Source of the DNA: Vicinamibacterales bacterium
GTDB taxonomy: Bacteria > Acidobacteriota > Vicinamibacteria > Vicinamibacterales > 2-12-FULL-66-21
DNA length: 64,000 bases
Reading direction: 5' to 3'
NCBI GenBank assembly: GCA_035699745.1
Contig: DASSPH010000010.1
Location: 1 to 64,000 of the forward strand
The notes beneath the pieces were generated by a model, which did not search any database, was not told the origin of the DNA, and worked only from the letters and a program-made list of their open reading frames with translations. A program made the position numbers and the translations under genes. The first letter of the stretch is position 1. The number at the start of each line of letters is the position of its first letter. Shown here in pieces: positions 40,944 to 49,354 of the stretch.

Positions 40944-43168
40944 GACGTCACCAGCTGTTCGATGCACGGCTGAGGCCAGGTTCCGCCTGGTTCAGCTTCG
41001 CCGCCGGACGGGAACCACAGGCGGACCTGGTGCCGGGTGTCGCCGGTCTGAAGCTGAAACCGGGTTTCCACCCAGCCGCGCTCCGGCGCCGGCGCCGCCA
41101 GGCGCGAGACTGCGACGGCCGCCGTGCCCGTCAGCACCGGGACGAACAGGGCGAGCACGCATTCGTCCCGGGCGGAGCGGCTGGCGCGGACCGCGACACC
41201 GCGCTCGATGCGTCCGTACGCCGGAGCGAACCCCCCCGGGTGTTCGACGACCCGCAGCTCGGCAGCGGTCGAGGCGAACGCGAAACGCCGTCCGCCGGTC
41301 CCGCGAAGATCGACGCGATCCCCCGTCACGGTCGGATGCCAGAGCGGATGCAGATGCCACCAGGCGTCTGCCGCGATCTCCCCCGGACCCGTGACGCGAT
41401 CCACGATCAGCCAGCCGGTGCCGGCGATCGCCAGCACGGCGCGGACGTGGCGGAACGGCGCGTAGCCGTCGTGCGTGCCCGCGGCGAAATCGATCGCCGG
41501 TCCGCATCGCGCCACCAGCATTCGCGCATCGGCGCGCGTCTGCCAGTGAAACGGACCGCGCGGCACCGCCGGATCGCGCCCGCCGATCACCAGCGTGTTG
41601 TGCATGTGCGACGAACGGAACCGATCGCGCGCCGCGGGATCCATCGTGTAGGTGCCGGTGCCGGGATCGACGAACAGCGGCTCTCCGCCGACCGAGAGCA
41701 CGATCGACAGCGCGTCGGCGTGCGCGTGGCCGCCGTTCAGGAATCCGTGCGGGCCGGCGTCGAACACCAGGTGACTGCCATCGGCCGCGCGCGACACGAA
41801 GTAGCCGCTGTCCGCCAGCAGGCGCGACGGCCAGGCGTCCGGAGCGAAGCGGCTCGCCACGCGGTCGGGCCGGCGTCCCAGGATCCAGTACTCCGCTTCA
41901 CGCGGGCGGGTGACGGCCAGGGAGGAATCGTCGAGCAGCGCCGCCGCAACCCCCAGAGTGACCGCCGCGTTCGACGCCGGCTCGTCGCCGAACCGGAACA
42001 GCTGCCCTCCGTCGTCGTCGCCGAACCCGGGCAGGTTGCCGCGATCGTCGGCGATGGTCCGCAGAAAGATCGCCTGCCGCCGCGCCGCGGACTCGAACGC
42101 GGCCGCCGCCTGGTCGCCGGAGCCGCGCGCGACCGCCAGCGCGAGCAGATAGAAATCGGTGGAGTAGCGGTGGTAATGCGATGAGAGCTCGGCGTGCCCG
42201 CCGTCGGCCCGAATCTGCCGCGCGGCCTCGGTGCGCAGGATCTCTCGTCCCTGCGCGGCGCGCGCTTCGCTGCGCCCGAGTTCCGGCAGCGCCCGCGACA
42301 CCGCGTAGAGCGCGAGCCCCTCGCCCGAGATGTGCGTGTTCGGACTGAAGTACGTGGACAGGTTCTGCTGCACGTGCGTCAGCTGCCGATCGAGCGACAG
42401 CAGCAGGTCGACGAGCCACGGCGTGCGGTCCGCCTCGGCGTCGTGACAGAAGAACTCGATCGCCCACGTCCAGGACATGGCGCGGAACGCGAGCTCCAGC
42501 ATGCTCGCCCAGTTGACGCCGGCGAGCGGAGGATTCCCCCCGATCCAGCTCTCGATGTGCGCGATCGCGGCCTCGCGATATCGCCGTTCGCCGGTCAGCC
42601 AGTACGCTTCGCCGAGCGTCAGCAGGTACTGCTGGCGATTCAGCTCCCAGATGATCTTGTGGTCGCCGATCGCCGGGTCGAGGTACGGGACGCGAGTCCA
42701 ATGCGCGAGCGGCGCGCGGCGGCCGTGGACGACGTCCGCGTGCCAGTCGGGCGGATTGCCCGCGGCGACGTCCTGGAACCCGAGGAGGTCATATCGCCCC
42801 GCGAGGATCCGGTCGGCGCGGCGCTGCGCCTCGGGAGCAGCGTGGGGAAAGTCCCGCTCGAGATCGTCGACGAGGTGCCGGCGCGCCGGGGCCTGGAGGG
42901 GCCAGCACGACACCCGTGACGCGAAATGCTGCGCCAGCGCCAGGTGCGCGCGAGTGAAGTCGCCGCGTCTGGCCGCGTCGACCGCTCGCTGGACGAGCGG
43001 ACCGGCGCTTCGATCGAGGACCGCCGTGATCCGCGACCGGCTGAGGCGCGGGGGACTGACGGCGAACCGCAGCCGCCCGGCCGCCTTGCGCGCCTCGCAG
43101 GCGAGGCGGAAGCGCAACTCGCGGCCATCCATCGCTCGGAGCCGGGTGACCGCACCGAGCCGCGTCAT
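40931..43168 (-). CDS. Heparinase II/III-like polysaccharide lyase
   Basis: 745 residues, no obvious signal peptide. The N-terminal alpha-toroid (Hepar_II_III_N type, about 90-420) includes YFSPNTHISGEGLALYAV and HAELSSHYHRYSTDFY. A beta-sandwich domain follows (about 440-740) with NGGHAHADALSIVLSVGGEP and FRSSHMHNTLVIGG, carrying the candidate catalytic and metal His residues. Members cleave uronate-containing polymers by beta-elimination; in exosortase loci they are common and may edit or trim the locus's own polymer. Without a visible signal it may act in the cytoplasm or be exported otherwise. The ATG at 43168 overlaps the upstream GT4 stop (ATGA). Confidence 0.85.
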   Translation of the reverse strand: MTRLGAVTRLRAMDGRELRFRLACEARKAAGRLRFAVSPPRLSRSRITAVLDRSAGPLVQRAVDAARRGDFTRAHLALAQHFASRVSCWPLQAPARRHLVDDLERDFPHAAPEAQRRADRILAGRYDLLGFQDVAAGNPPDWHADVVHGRRAPLAHWTRVPYLDPAIGDHKIIWELNRQQYLLTLGEAYWLTGERRYREAAIAHIESWIGGNPPLAGVNWASMLELAFRAMSWTWAIEFFCHDAEADRTPWLVDLLLSLDRQLTHVQQNLSTYFSPNTHISGEGLALYAVSRALPELGRSEARAAQGREILRTEAARQIRADGGHAELSSHYHRYSTDFYLLALAVARGSGDQAAAAFESAARRQAIFLRTIADDRGNLPGFGDDDGGQLFRFGDEPASNAAVTLGVAAALLDDSSLAVTRPREAEYWILGRRPDRVASRFAPDAWPSRLLADSGYFVSRAADGSHLVFDAGPHGFLNGGHAHADALSIVLSVGGEPLFVDPGTGTYTMDPAARDRFRSSHMHNTLVIGGRDPAVPRGPFHWQTRADARMLVARCGPAIDFAAGTHDGYAPFRHVRAVLAIAGTGWLIVDRVTGPGEIAADAWWHLHPLWHPTVTGDRVDLRGTGGRRFAFASTAAELRVVEHPGGFAPAYGRIERGVAVRASRSARDECVLALFVPVLTGTAAVAVSRLAAPAPERGWVETRFQLQTGDTRHQVRLWFPSGGEAEPGGTWPQPCIEQLVTSCVE

Positions 43169-44271
43169 GCGGTTGTGGCGGCGGGCAGCGCTTCGTGGCG
43201 CACCAACCGCCGATACAAGGCGAGCCACTGGCTGCGCACGGAGGACCACTGATACCTGGCGCAGGACGCGAACGCCGCGTCGGCCAGGCCTCGCGCCAGC
43301 GATGCATCGTCGAGGAGACGCACCATCGCGTCACCCGCCGCCTGGTAATCGCCGCACGGCACCATCAAGCCGTGGACGCCGTCGGTGAGGATCGCGGGCA
43401 CGCCGCCGGCGCGCGTCGCCACCACGGCGCAGCCGCTGGCGAACGCTTCGAGCACGGACGTCGGCATGTTGTCGATGTTCGGCGTCTGCAGGTAGATGTC
43501 CGCCTCCGCGTAATGCCGCCAGATCTCGTCGGGCGGCACCCGTCCGGCAAACGTCACGTTGGCGAGCCGCAGCTCGTCGGCGAGCCGCCGGATGCGCGCC
43601 TCCTCGGAGCCGCCGCCCACCAGCGTCAGCGATGCGTCGGGATGGCGGTCCTGCAGGATCCGGAACGCCCGCAGCGTGCACGGCAGGTTGTACAGCGGTT
43701 CGAAGTTGCGCGTCGACAGCACGCGCGGGTGCAGCCGCTCGCGGCGGCGGAACCGGAAGCGCTCGACGTCCACGATGTTCGGGATGATCTCGGAACGGAT
43801 GCCGAACCCGGCGAAGACGTCGTGCAGGAAGCGCGACGGGACGGCGTTCTGTTCGACGCTGCGCAGCGTCGCCCGCGCGATCGCCGATCGGCGCAGGTGA
43901 TCGGGAGCCTCCCCGCTGCGATAGTTCATCACCACGGGCTTCCCGAGCAGGCGGGCCACGACCACGGCCGGCAGCGGCGCGAGCAGGAACGAGAAGTACG
44001 ACGCCGAGAAGACGTGGACGACGTCGGCATGGCGCAGCTCTCTGACGAGCGAGGGCCAGTAGCAGAGCTGGGTTGCCGCGGTCCGCGCGTATCTGACCTT
44101 TGCGGTCCACCGGAGGCCGTACGGCGGCACCGGGTTGATCGGCACGAGCCAGGCGTGCACGTCGGGATCGTCACGCCACGCGCGCAGCAGCCGCGCGGCC
44201 TGCACCGCCTGGCCTCCCAGGATCCCCATCGACGGCGCGACGATCGCGATATTCAGGCGGGCGGCTGGCAT
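43165..44271 (-). CDS. GT4 family glycosyltransferase, first gene of the leftward operon
   Basis: About 368 residues. N-terminal LNIAIVAPSMGILGGQAVQAARLL is the acceptor-side Rossmann start; donor motifs are STRNFEPLYNLPCTLRAF and YLQTPNIDNMPTSVLEAFASGCAVV. An earlier GTG at 44298 is possible, but a weak -24/-12 match overlaps it, and the ATG at 44271 gives the family N-terminus. It heads a run of eight leftward genes ending in algD, all within 40 bases of each other or overlapping. Confidence 0.8.
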   Translation of the reverse strand: MPAARLNIAIVAPSMGILGGQAVQAARLLRAWRDDPDVHAWLVPINPVPPYGLRWTAKVRYARTAATQLCYWPSLVRELRHADVVHVFSASYFSFLLAPLPAVVVARLLGKPVVMNYRSGEAPDHLRRSAIARATLRSVEQNAVPSRFLHDVFAGFGIRSEIIPNIVDVERFRFRRRERLHPRVLSTRNFEPLYNLPCTLRAFRILQDRHPDASLTLVGGGSEEARIRRLADELRLANVTFAGRVPPDEIWRHYAEADIYLQTPNIDNMPTSVLEAFASGCAVVATRAGGVPAILTDGVHGLMVPCGDYQAAGDAMVRLLDDASLARGLADAAFASCARYQWSSVRSQWLALYRRLVRHEALPAATTA

Positions 44272-44351
44272 CACCGGCCCTGCCGCAGTGCAAACCACAC
44301 GCCCGGCGGGAAATTCTGTAGTGCGGCCCTACAGTGGGTAAGCGGTGCGCA

Positions 44352-44491
44352 TGAGCCGGAAAGGCTCTGCCATAAAAAGTGTCATCGACTGCAACTCAGC
44401 AGTATTTGTAGTTTCGCAAAATGCCCAGTGTTTTGCTGTTGAGCTATGTAATTGCTGCAAACGGATGAGTTGTCATCGACTTTCCGGCTCA
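44352..44491. promoter_or_regulatory. Lower-GC, palindrome-rich control region between divergent polysaccharide units
   Basis: Within the 545-base gap 44272-44816, this stretch is visibly more AT-rich than its surroundings and holds: a 12-bp inverted repeat TGAGCCGGAAAG (44352-44363) with CTTTCCGGCTCA (44480-44491); GAGCC-N5-GGCTC at 44353-44367; ACTGC-N6-GCAGT at 44388-44403; GCAAAA-N9-TTTTGC at 44416-44436; and an 11-bp direct repeat TGTCATCGACT at 44380 and 44471. It lies 55-195 bases upstream of a strong sigma-54 match, where activator sites of RpoN promoters usually are. A mini-transposon remnant is the main alternative. The rest of the gap has no convincing gene. Confidence 0.5.
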
Positions 44492-44545
44492 GTCAGGAAA
44501 TCGTGCGCTGAACCATATCTCCTTTAAATTCAGCCATTTTCGAAG

Positions 44546-44562
44546 TTGGACACCCCTTTGCC
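44546..44562 (+). promoter_or_regulatory. Sigma-54 (-24/-12) promoter upstream of the EEP-domain protein gene
   Basis: TTGG (44546-44549), then ACACCCCTTT, then GC at 44560-44561: invariant GG and GC 10 bases apart with the TTTGC -12 core. The predicted start is near 44573, leaving a leader of about 240 bases that begins in a GC-rich hairpin (GGCGGCGG / CCGCCGCC). No known riboswitch was recognised in that leader. Confidence 0.5.
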
Positions 44563-44816
44563 TGTTGGTGCGGCGGCGGGAACGGCTCCGCCGCCATCCA
44601 ACTAGGGATCAGCAATCCACGACGTCGTCGCGTTCCCCCACCGGGGCACGGGCGATGACCGTGTGCCGGCACACGCCGGGTGGAGGGAGATTCGTGTACT
44701 GCAAGGATCGCATGCGCGCCGCGGCGCGTTTTCCACTGTTCACGCCTGCCGGCTCCCCTCCGGCGCTGAATCTTTTTGTCGTCCAGTAGGTCGCCATCAG
44801 CCACCGAATCATCAGG

Positions 44817-47297
44817 ATGTCTTTCACGATGATGCACTCGCGATCCGTACGCGCCGTCTTGTTCGGCGCCCTTCTCACCGCCGCGGCTGCGGTCCCCGCC
44901 GCCGCCCAGACGAACGCCGCCGGCGACATCGTCCTTCACGCGCAGCGCGCGACTGTCATGTCAGGGGCCTGGAGCCTGGTGAGCGACGGCAGCGCTGCCG
45001 GCGGATTCCGCCTGGCCAACCCCGACGCCGGACTCGGCAAGCTGACCACGCCGCTCGCGTCGCCGGTCAGCTACTTCGAGGTGAAGTTCACGCCGGAGGC
45101 CGGCCGCGCGTACCGGTTGTGGATCCGCAGCAAGGCGCAGAACGACACCTACACCAACGATTCCGTGTTCGTGCAGTTCAGCAGCAGCACGAACGCGTCG
45201 GGCAGCGCCGTGTACCGCATCGGCACCACGTCTGCGACGATGTACAGCCTCGAGGAAGGGCCCGGCAACGGCGTCCTCGGGTGGGGATGGCAGGACAACG
45301 GCTACGGCTACGGCGTGCTGGGCGAGGCGCTGTACTTCAGCGGCGCCCCCGAGACCATTCGCGTGCAGGCGCGCGAGGATGGCATCTCGATCGACCAGAT
45401 CGTGCTCTCCCCGGTGACCTACGCGTCGAGCGCGCCCGGCGCGGGGAAGGCCGACACCACGATCCTCGCGGAGACGTCGTCGGGCTCCACCACCTCCACG
45501 GGCTCGACGTCGTACTCGTCGAGCGGCAGCGGCAGCTGGTCGTCGCTCGTGAACGCGACCGCCTCCGGGCTGACGCTGCGCAAGTCCGGCGGATGCGGCG
45601 AGTGCGCCGATGCCGGCGGCGTGATTCCGGTGCAGCAGGTCTCGGGGTCGTCGGTGTCGTTCTCCGTCGGTGCCGGCCAGCGGCTCGTGGTCGGGCTCAA
45701 TCCTGACAGCAGCTCGAATACCAGCTACGCGCTGCGCTACGCCTTCAGCTTCAACGGCAGCAGCACCTACGAGATTCGCGAGGGCGGCACCTACCGCAGC
45801 GAAGGCAGCTTCAGCTCCTCGGACGTCTTCCGGCTGTCGATCGAAGGGACCGCGCTCAAGTACTACCGGAACAACGCGCTGGTCTATACCAGCCCCACGG
45901 CGGTGACCACGGCGCTGTTCGTCGACGCCTCGCTCATCAGCTCCGGCGCAACCGTGACGGTCACCTCGCTGGGGGGATCCGGCAGCACCACCACGAGCCC
46001 GACGCCGACCACCTCGTCGTCGATGACGTGGACCGCCGCGGTCAACGCGACGGCATCCGGCGGCACGCTCCGCAAGTCGGGCGGCTGCGGCGAGTGCAGC
46101 GACGCGGGCGCGATCGGCGCGCAGCAGTTCACCGCCGGCTCGGTGTCCTTCACCGTCGGCTACGGCCAGCGCATGGTGGTCGGACTCGGCACCGATACGA
46201 GCGCCAGCACCTACTACGGCATCGGCTACGCCTTCAGCTTCAACGGGACGAGCACGTGGGAGATCCGTGAGAGCGGCGCCTACCGCACGGAAGGCGCGTT
46301 CAGTTCGTCGGACGTCTTCTCCGTGTCGCTCGAGAGCGGACGGGTGAAGTACTACCGCAACGGGTCTCTGGTCTATACGAGCGGCGCGACCGTCTCGTCC
46401 GCGGTCGTCGTCGACGCGACGCTGATCACGTCGGGCGCGACGGTCAACGTGACGGCACTCTCGACGTCGGGCGCGACGACCACGCCAACCCCGGCTCCCG
46501 CTCCCGCTCCCGCTCCCGCGCCGGCGCCTGCCCCGACCGGGAAGACGCTGCGCGTGCTGCAGTGGAACCTGCACCACGGCGGCTACGGGACCGACGGCGT
46601 CTACGACACCAACCGCGTCGCGACCTGGATCGCTTACATGCAGCCGGACGTCGTGCTGCTCAACGAGATCGAAAAGTACACCGGGTGGGGGAACCAGGAT
46701 CAGCCGGAGATCTACAAGAACCTGCTCCAGCAGAAGACCGGCAAGACCTGGTACTACATGTTCGCGCAGGAGTACGGCGACTGGAACTCGAACGGCAAGG
46801 GCAACATGATCCTGTCGACCTATCCAATCTCGTATACCGCGCGCTACGAGCTGGTTCGCAACTACGACCGCAGCATCGGCCTGGCGCAGATCTACGTCAA
46901 CAACCGGCCGATCACGCTGATGAGCACCCACCTGGATCCGTACGATGCCTCGCTGCGCCTGGCGCAGGCCCAGGAGATCACGACCTGGGCGGCGCCGCAG
47001 CCGGAGAACCGGATTCTCGCCGGCGACATGAATGCGTGGCCCGATCAGGCGTCGATCCAGTACTTCAACACCTACTACTACGATTCATGGGCGGTTGCGG
47101 CCCAGAACGGCACGGCGACGGCGTTCTCGGGCAACAACGGCGAGACGAAGAACGGGCGTATCGACTACATCTTCTTCTCGAAGGGGTCGACCAGCACGCT
47201 GGTGGTGCAGTCGTCGCGCGTCTACGACACCCGTGACGCGAATGGCGTCATGCCGAGCGACCACCGGCCGGTGCTCACGCAGTTCGAGGTCCGGTAG
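44817..47297 (+). CDS. Secreted multidomain protein with C-terminal endonuclease/exonuclease/phosphatase domain
   Basis: 826 residues. Signal peptide (about 1-31, cleavage near AAAQ), a malectin/CBM-like beta-sandwich (about 35-200: FEVKFTPEAGRAYRLWIRS), two tandem copies of a 110-residue beta-sandwich module (about 238-390 and 400-550, each with LRKSGGCGEC and a YAFSFNG repeat), a Pro-Ala linker, and an EEP domain (577-826). EEP active-site blocks are QWNLHH (Asn584), LLNEIEK, LAGDMNAWP and PSDHRPV, so it is probably an active metal-dependent phosphodiesterase or nuclease. A surface-matrix nuclease or lipid/polymer phosphodiesterase is possible. It is followed by a strong terminator and preceded by a sigma-54 match, so it is its own unit. 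Confidence 0.82.
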   Translation: MSFTMMHSRSVRAVLFGALLTAAAAVPAAAQTNAAGDIVLHAQRATVMSGAWSLVSDGSAAGGFRLANPDAGLGKLTTPLASPVSYFEVKFTPEAGRAYRLWIRSKAQNDTYTNDSVFVQFSSSTNASGSAVYRIGTTSATMYSLEEGPGNGVLGWGWQDNGYGYGVLGEALYFSGAPETIRVQAREDGISIDQIVLSPVTYASSAPGAGKADTTILAETSSGSTTSTGSTSYSSSGSGSWSSLVNATASGLTLRKSGGCGECADAGGVIPVQQVSGSSVSFSVGAGQRLVVGLNPDSSSNTSYALRYAFSFNGSSTYEIREGGTYRSEGSFSSSDVFRLSIEGTALKYYRNNALVYTSPTAVTTALFVDASLISSGATVTVTSLGGSGSTTTSPTPTTSSSMTWTAAVNATASGGTLRKSGGCGECSDAGAIGAQQFTAGSVSFTVGYGQRMVVGLGTDTSASTYYGIGYAFSFNGTSTWEIRESGAYRTEGAFSSSDVFSVSLESGRVKYYRNGSLVYTSGATVSSAVVVDATLITSGATVNVTALSTSGATTTPTPAPAPAPAPAPAPAPTGKTLRVLQWNLHHGGYGTDGVYDTNRVATWIAYMQPDVVLLNEIEKYTGWGNQDQPEIYKNLLQQKTGKTWYYMFAQEYGDWNSNGKGNMILSTYPISYTARYELVRNYDRSIGLAQIYVNNRPITLMSTHLDPYDASLRLAQAQEITTWAAPQPENRILAGDMNAWPDQASIQYFNTYYYDSWAVAAQNGTATAFSGNNGETKNGRIDYIFFSKGSTSTLVVQSSRVYDTRDANGVMPSDHRPVLTQFEVR

Positions 47298-47310
47298 GCC
47301 GGCGGCAGAC

Positions 47311-47378
47311 GCCGCTCGACGAGCGGCAATTCGACGGAAACGAAAGGGGCAGGCTCTCGAGCCTGCCCTTTTTATTTT
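47311..47378 (+). terminator. Intrinsic terminator after the EEP-domain gene
   Basis: GGGCAGGCT (47347-47355) pairs with AGCCTGCCC (47360-47368) around CTCG, followed directly by TTTTTATTTT. A second perfect stem, GCCGCTC-GAC-GAGCGGC, stands just upstream at 47311-47327. This is the clearest factor-independent terminator in the window. Confidence 0.9.
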
Positions 47379-47413
47379 CCGCCGCGCGCTCGCCGCCCCG
47401 GATACTGCAGAAG

Positions 47414-47430
47414 TTGGAATGCGCTTTGCG
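47414..47430 (+). promoter_or_regulatory. Sigma-54 (-24/-12) promoter upstream of the deacetylase gene
   Basis: TTGG (47414-47417), AATGCGCTTT, then GC at 47428-47429, the same TTGG-N9-TTTGC pattern as at 44546. The predicted start is near 47441 and leaves a leader of about 215 bases, similar in length to the leader of the EEP-domain gene. The remaining bases 47431-47657 show no gene. Confidence 0.5.
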
Positions 47431-47657
47431 GATAGTCGGCGCGTGCAGGGGACTGCGACTCCTGACATGAGGAGACGTCGGAACGGCTGGGCTGGCGGCG
47501 TGTGGATGCTGCCGAGGCCTAAACAGAGGAGTTTCAACGCCTTACGCGAAGGCTGCGGCATCGATCCGCCGTTGCGTTCGCGTGGGTTCCGCCGCGCCCC
47601 TGCCGGAAGACCGCTACCCCTGTAGGAAATCGAATCGCCACAGTACCCGAAATCCAT

Positions 47658-48707
47658 ATGTTCCGAGGACTCAAGCGACAGACGCTCCGGATTCTGCGGT
47701 GGACGGGGGCCGAGCAGCGGCTGCTCAACAGCAGGTGGCGCAATCAGCGGCTGCTCATCCTGGGGTATCACGGCATCGCCCGCCACGACGAGCACGAGTG
47801 GAATCCGGATCTCTACATGCCCATCGCGATGCTGGACGAGCGGCTGGAGGCACTGCGGCGCGCGCGCTGCAACGTGCTGCCGCTGGGGCAGGCCGTCGAG
47901 CGCCTGTACCGGAACGACCTGCCGGAGCGGAGCGTCGCGATCACGTTCGACGACGGGTTCTACGACTTCATGGTCGGGGCCTATCCGGTGCTGAAGAAGC
48001 ACAACATGCCCGCCACGGTGTATCTGACCACGCTGCGCTGCACCCACGACGGCCCGGTGTTTCCGCCGACGACCTCGTACTTTCTGTGGAAGGCGCGCGG
48101 GCGCGTCGTCGAGGCGCCTGGCCTGATCGATCGTCCGCTGACGCTCGATCTGCGGACGCCGGAAGGGCGGGCCCGGGGCGTCACCGAGATCGTGAGCTAC
48201 GCCGAGCGGCGGCACATGACCCCCGAACAGATGAACGAAGTGCTGCAGGATCTCGCGCGGCTGCTCGGCGTGAACTGGGCCGAGGTCCGCGCGCGGCGAA
48301 CGCTGCACCTGATGAACCCCAACGAAGTCCGGGAGATGGCGGAGCTCGGGGTCGACTTCCAGCTGCACACGCACACCCACGCCTCGCCGACCACGAAGGG
48401 GGACTTCGTCCAGGAGATTGCGGTCAACCGCGAGATCATCACGAAGCTCACCGAGTCGGCGGCGGCCGTGCCGGTGCATTTCTGCTACCCGATGGGGATT
48501 TATCGCCAGCCGTACGTCCACTGGCTGGCCGAATCGAGGGTCTGCTCGGCGACCACCTGCGATCCGGGGCTGGCGACGCCCCGATCGAATCCGCTGCTGC
48601 TGCCGCGCTTCATCGATTCGACCAGCCAGACGCCGCTCGAGTTCGAGGGCTGGATCTCCGGGGCCGCGGCGTGGATGGCCCGGCCGCGCGGCTACACCAC
48701 GGCATGA
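47658..48707 (+). CDS. Polysaccharide deacetylase family protein
   Basis: 349 residues. NodB-homology domain with metal-binding Asp in [12 protein letters not shown], the His pair in [13 protein letters not shown], and a late HFCYPMG block. Such enzymes remove N- or O-acetyl groups from amino sugars in the growing or finished polymer. The chain has an unusually long middle insert (about residues 130-215) compared with minimal NodB domains. No signal peptide is evident; the basic N-terminus is followed by [15 protein letters not shown], the usual first strand. It is followed after 13 bases by a methyltransferase gene, forming a three-gene rightward unit. Confidence 0.85.
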   Translation: MFRGLKRQTLRILRWTGAEQRLLNSRWRNQRLLILGYHGIARHDEHEWNPDLYMPIAMLDERLEALRRARCNVLPLGQAVERLYRNDLPERSVAITFDDGFYDFMVGAYPVLKKHNMPATVYLTTLRCTHDGPVFPPTTSYFLWKARGRVVEAPGLIDRPLTLDLRTPEGRARGVTEIVSYAERRHMTPEQMNEVLQDLARLLGVNWAEVRARRTLHLMNPNEVREMAELGVDFQLHTHTHASPTTKGDFVQEIAVNREIITKLTESAAAVPVHFCYPMGIYRQPYVHWLAESRVCSATTCDPGLATPRSNPLLLPRFIDSTSQTPLEFEGWISGAAAWMARPRGYTTA

Positions 48708-48720
48708 CGGCGCACGGCTC

Positions 48721-49353
48721 ATGAACACGTCTTCGATCGCCTATCACCAGGGGGAACTGCAGGTCGCGCTCGACCGGACGAATGCGCAGCGGCTGCTGCC
48801 CGACCCTGGAGAGGCCGCGCGAATGCTCGATATCGGCTGCGGCGCCGGCCAGACGATCGTCGGGTTACGTGCGGGGAGCCGCGCGGTCGGCGTCGACATC
48901 GACCTCGACGCGCTGCGCGTCGCGGCCCGCGGCCCGGTCGGCGAACCGCTGCGCGTCGCCGCCGCGCGAGGGGAACGGCTCCCGTTCGCCGGCGGGTCGT
49001 TCGACTATGTCTACTCGCGCGTGGCGCTGCCGTACATGGACATCCCGTGCGCGATCGCGGAGATGCACCGCGTGCTCCGTCCAGGCGGACGGCTGTGGCT
49101 CGCCCTGCATCCCGTCGACATCCCGGCGGAGCAGTTCCGCCGGGGCAATCTGAAAGGGAAAGTGTACGCCCTCTACACGATGTTGAACGGGGCCTGGTTC
49201 CACCTGACCGGGCGGACGATGACGCTCCCCGGCGGGATCTGCGAGTCGATTCAGACGCGCCGGGGGATGACGCTCGCGCTGACCCGCGCGGGATTCCACG
49301 GCATCGCCTTTCACCGCACGCGCGTGCACTTCACCGTCACGGCGGAGCGTTGA
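48721..49353 (+). CDS. SAM-dependent methyltransferase (class I)
   Basis: 210 residues. AdoMet motif I is MLDIGCGAGQTI, followed by AVGVDIDLDAL, FDYVYSRVALPYMDIP and LRPGGRLWLALHP; this is the Methyltransf_11 layout. It probably methylates a sugar or lipid in the polysaccharide pathway; the substrate is unknown. The ATG at 48721 begins the family fold; the longer open frame upstream is the deacetylase gene read out of phase. The next gene starts 1 base after its stop. Confidence 0.82.
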   Translation: MNTSSIAYHQGELQVALDRTNAQRLLPDPGEAARMLDIGCGAGQTIVGLRAGSRAVGVDIDLDALRVAARGPVGEPLRVAAARGERLPFAGGSFDYVYSRVALPYMDIPCAIAEMHRVLRPGGRLWLALHPVDIPAEQFRRGNLKGKVYALYTMLNGAWFHLTGRTMTLPGGICESIQTRRGMTLALTRAGFHGIAFHRTRVHFTVTAER

Positions 49354-49354
49354 G

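Noticed and set aside
44345-44527. Small plus-strand open frame of 60 codons in the lower-GC gap
   Set aside because: No ribosome site, no family, and it runs through the palindromes of the likely control region.
44573-44816. Leader of the EEP-domain gene as a c-di-GMP or other known riboswitch
   Set aside because: Contains GC-rich hairpins but none of the conserved core bases of the GEMM classes or other riboswitches I could recall.
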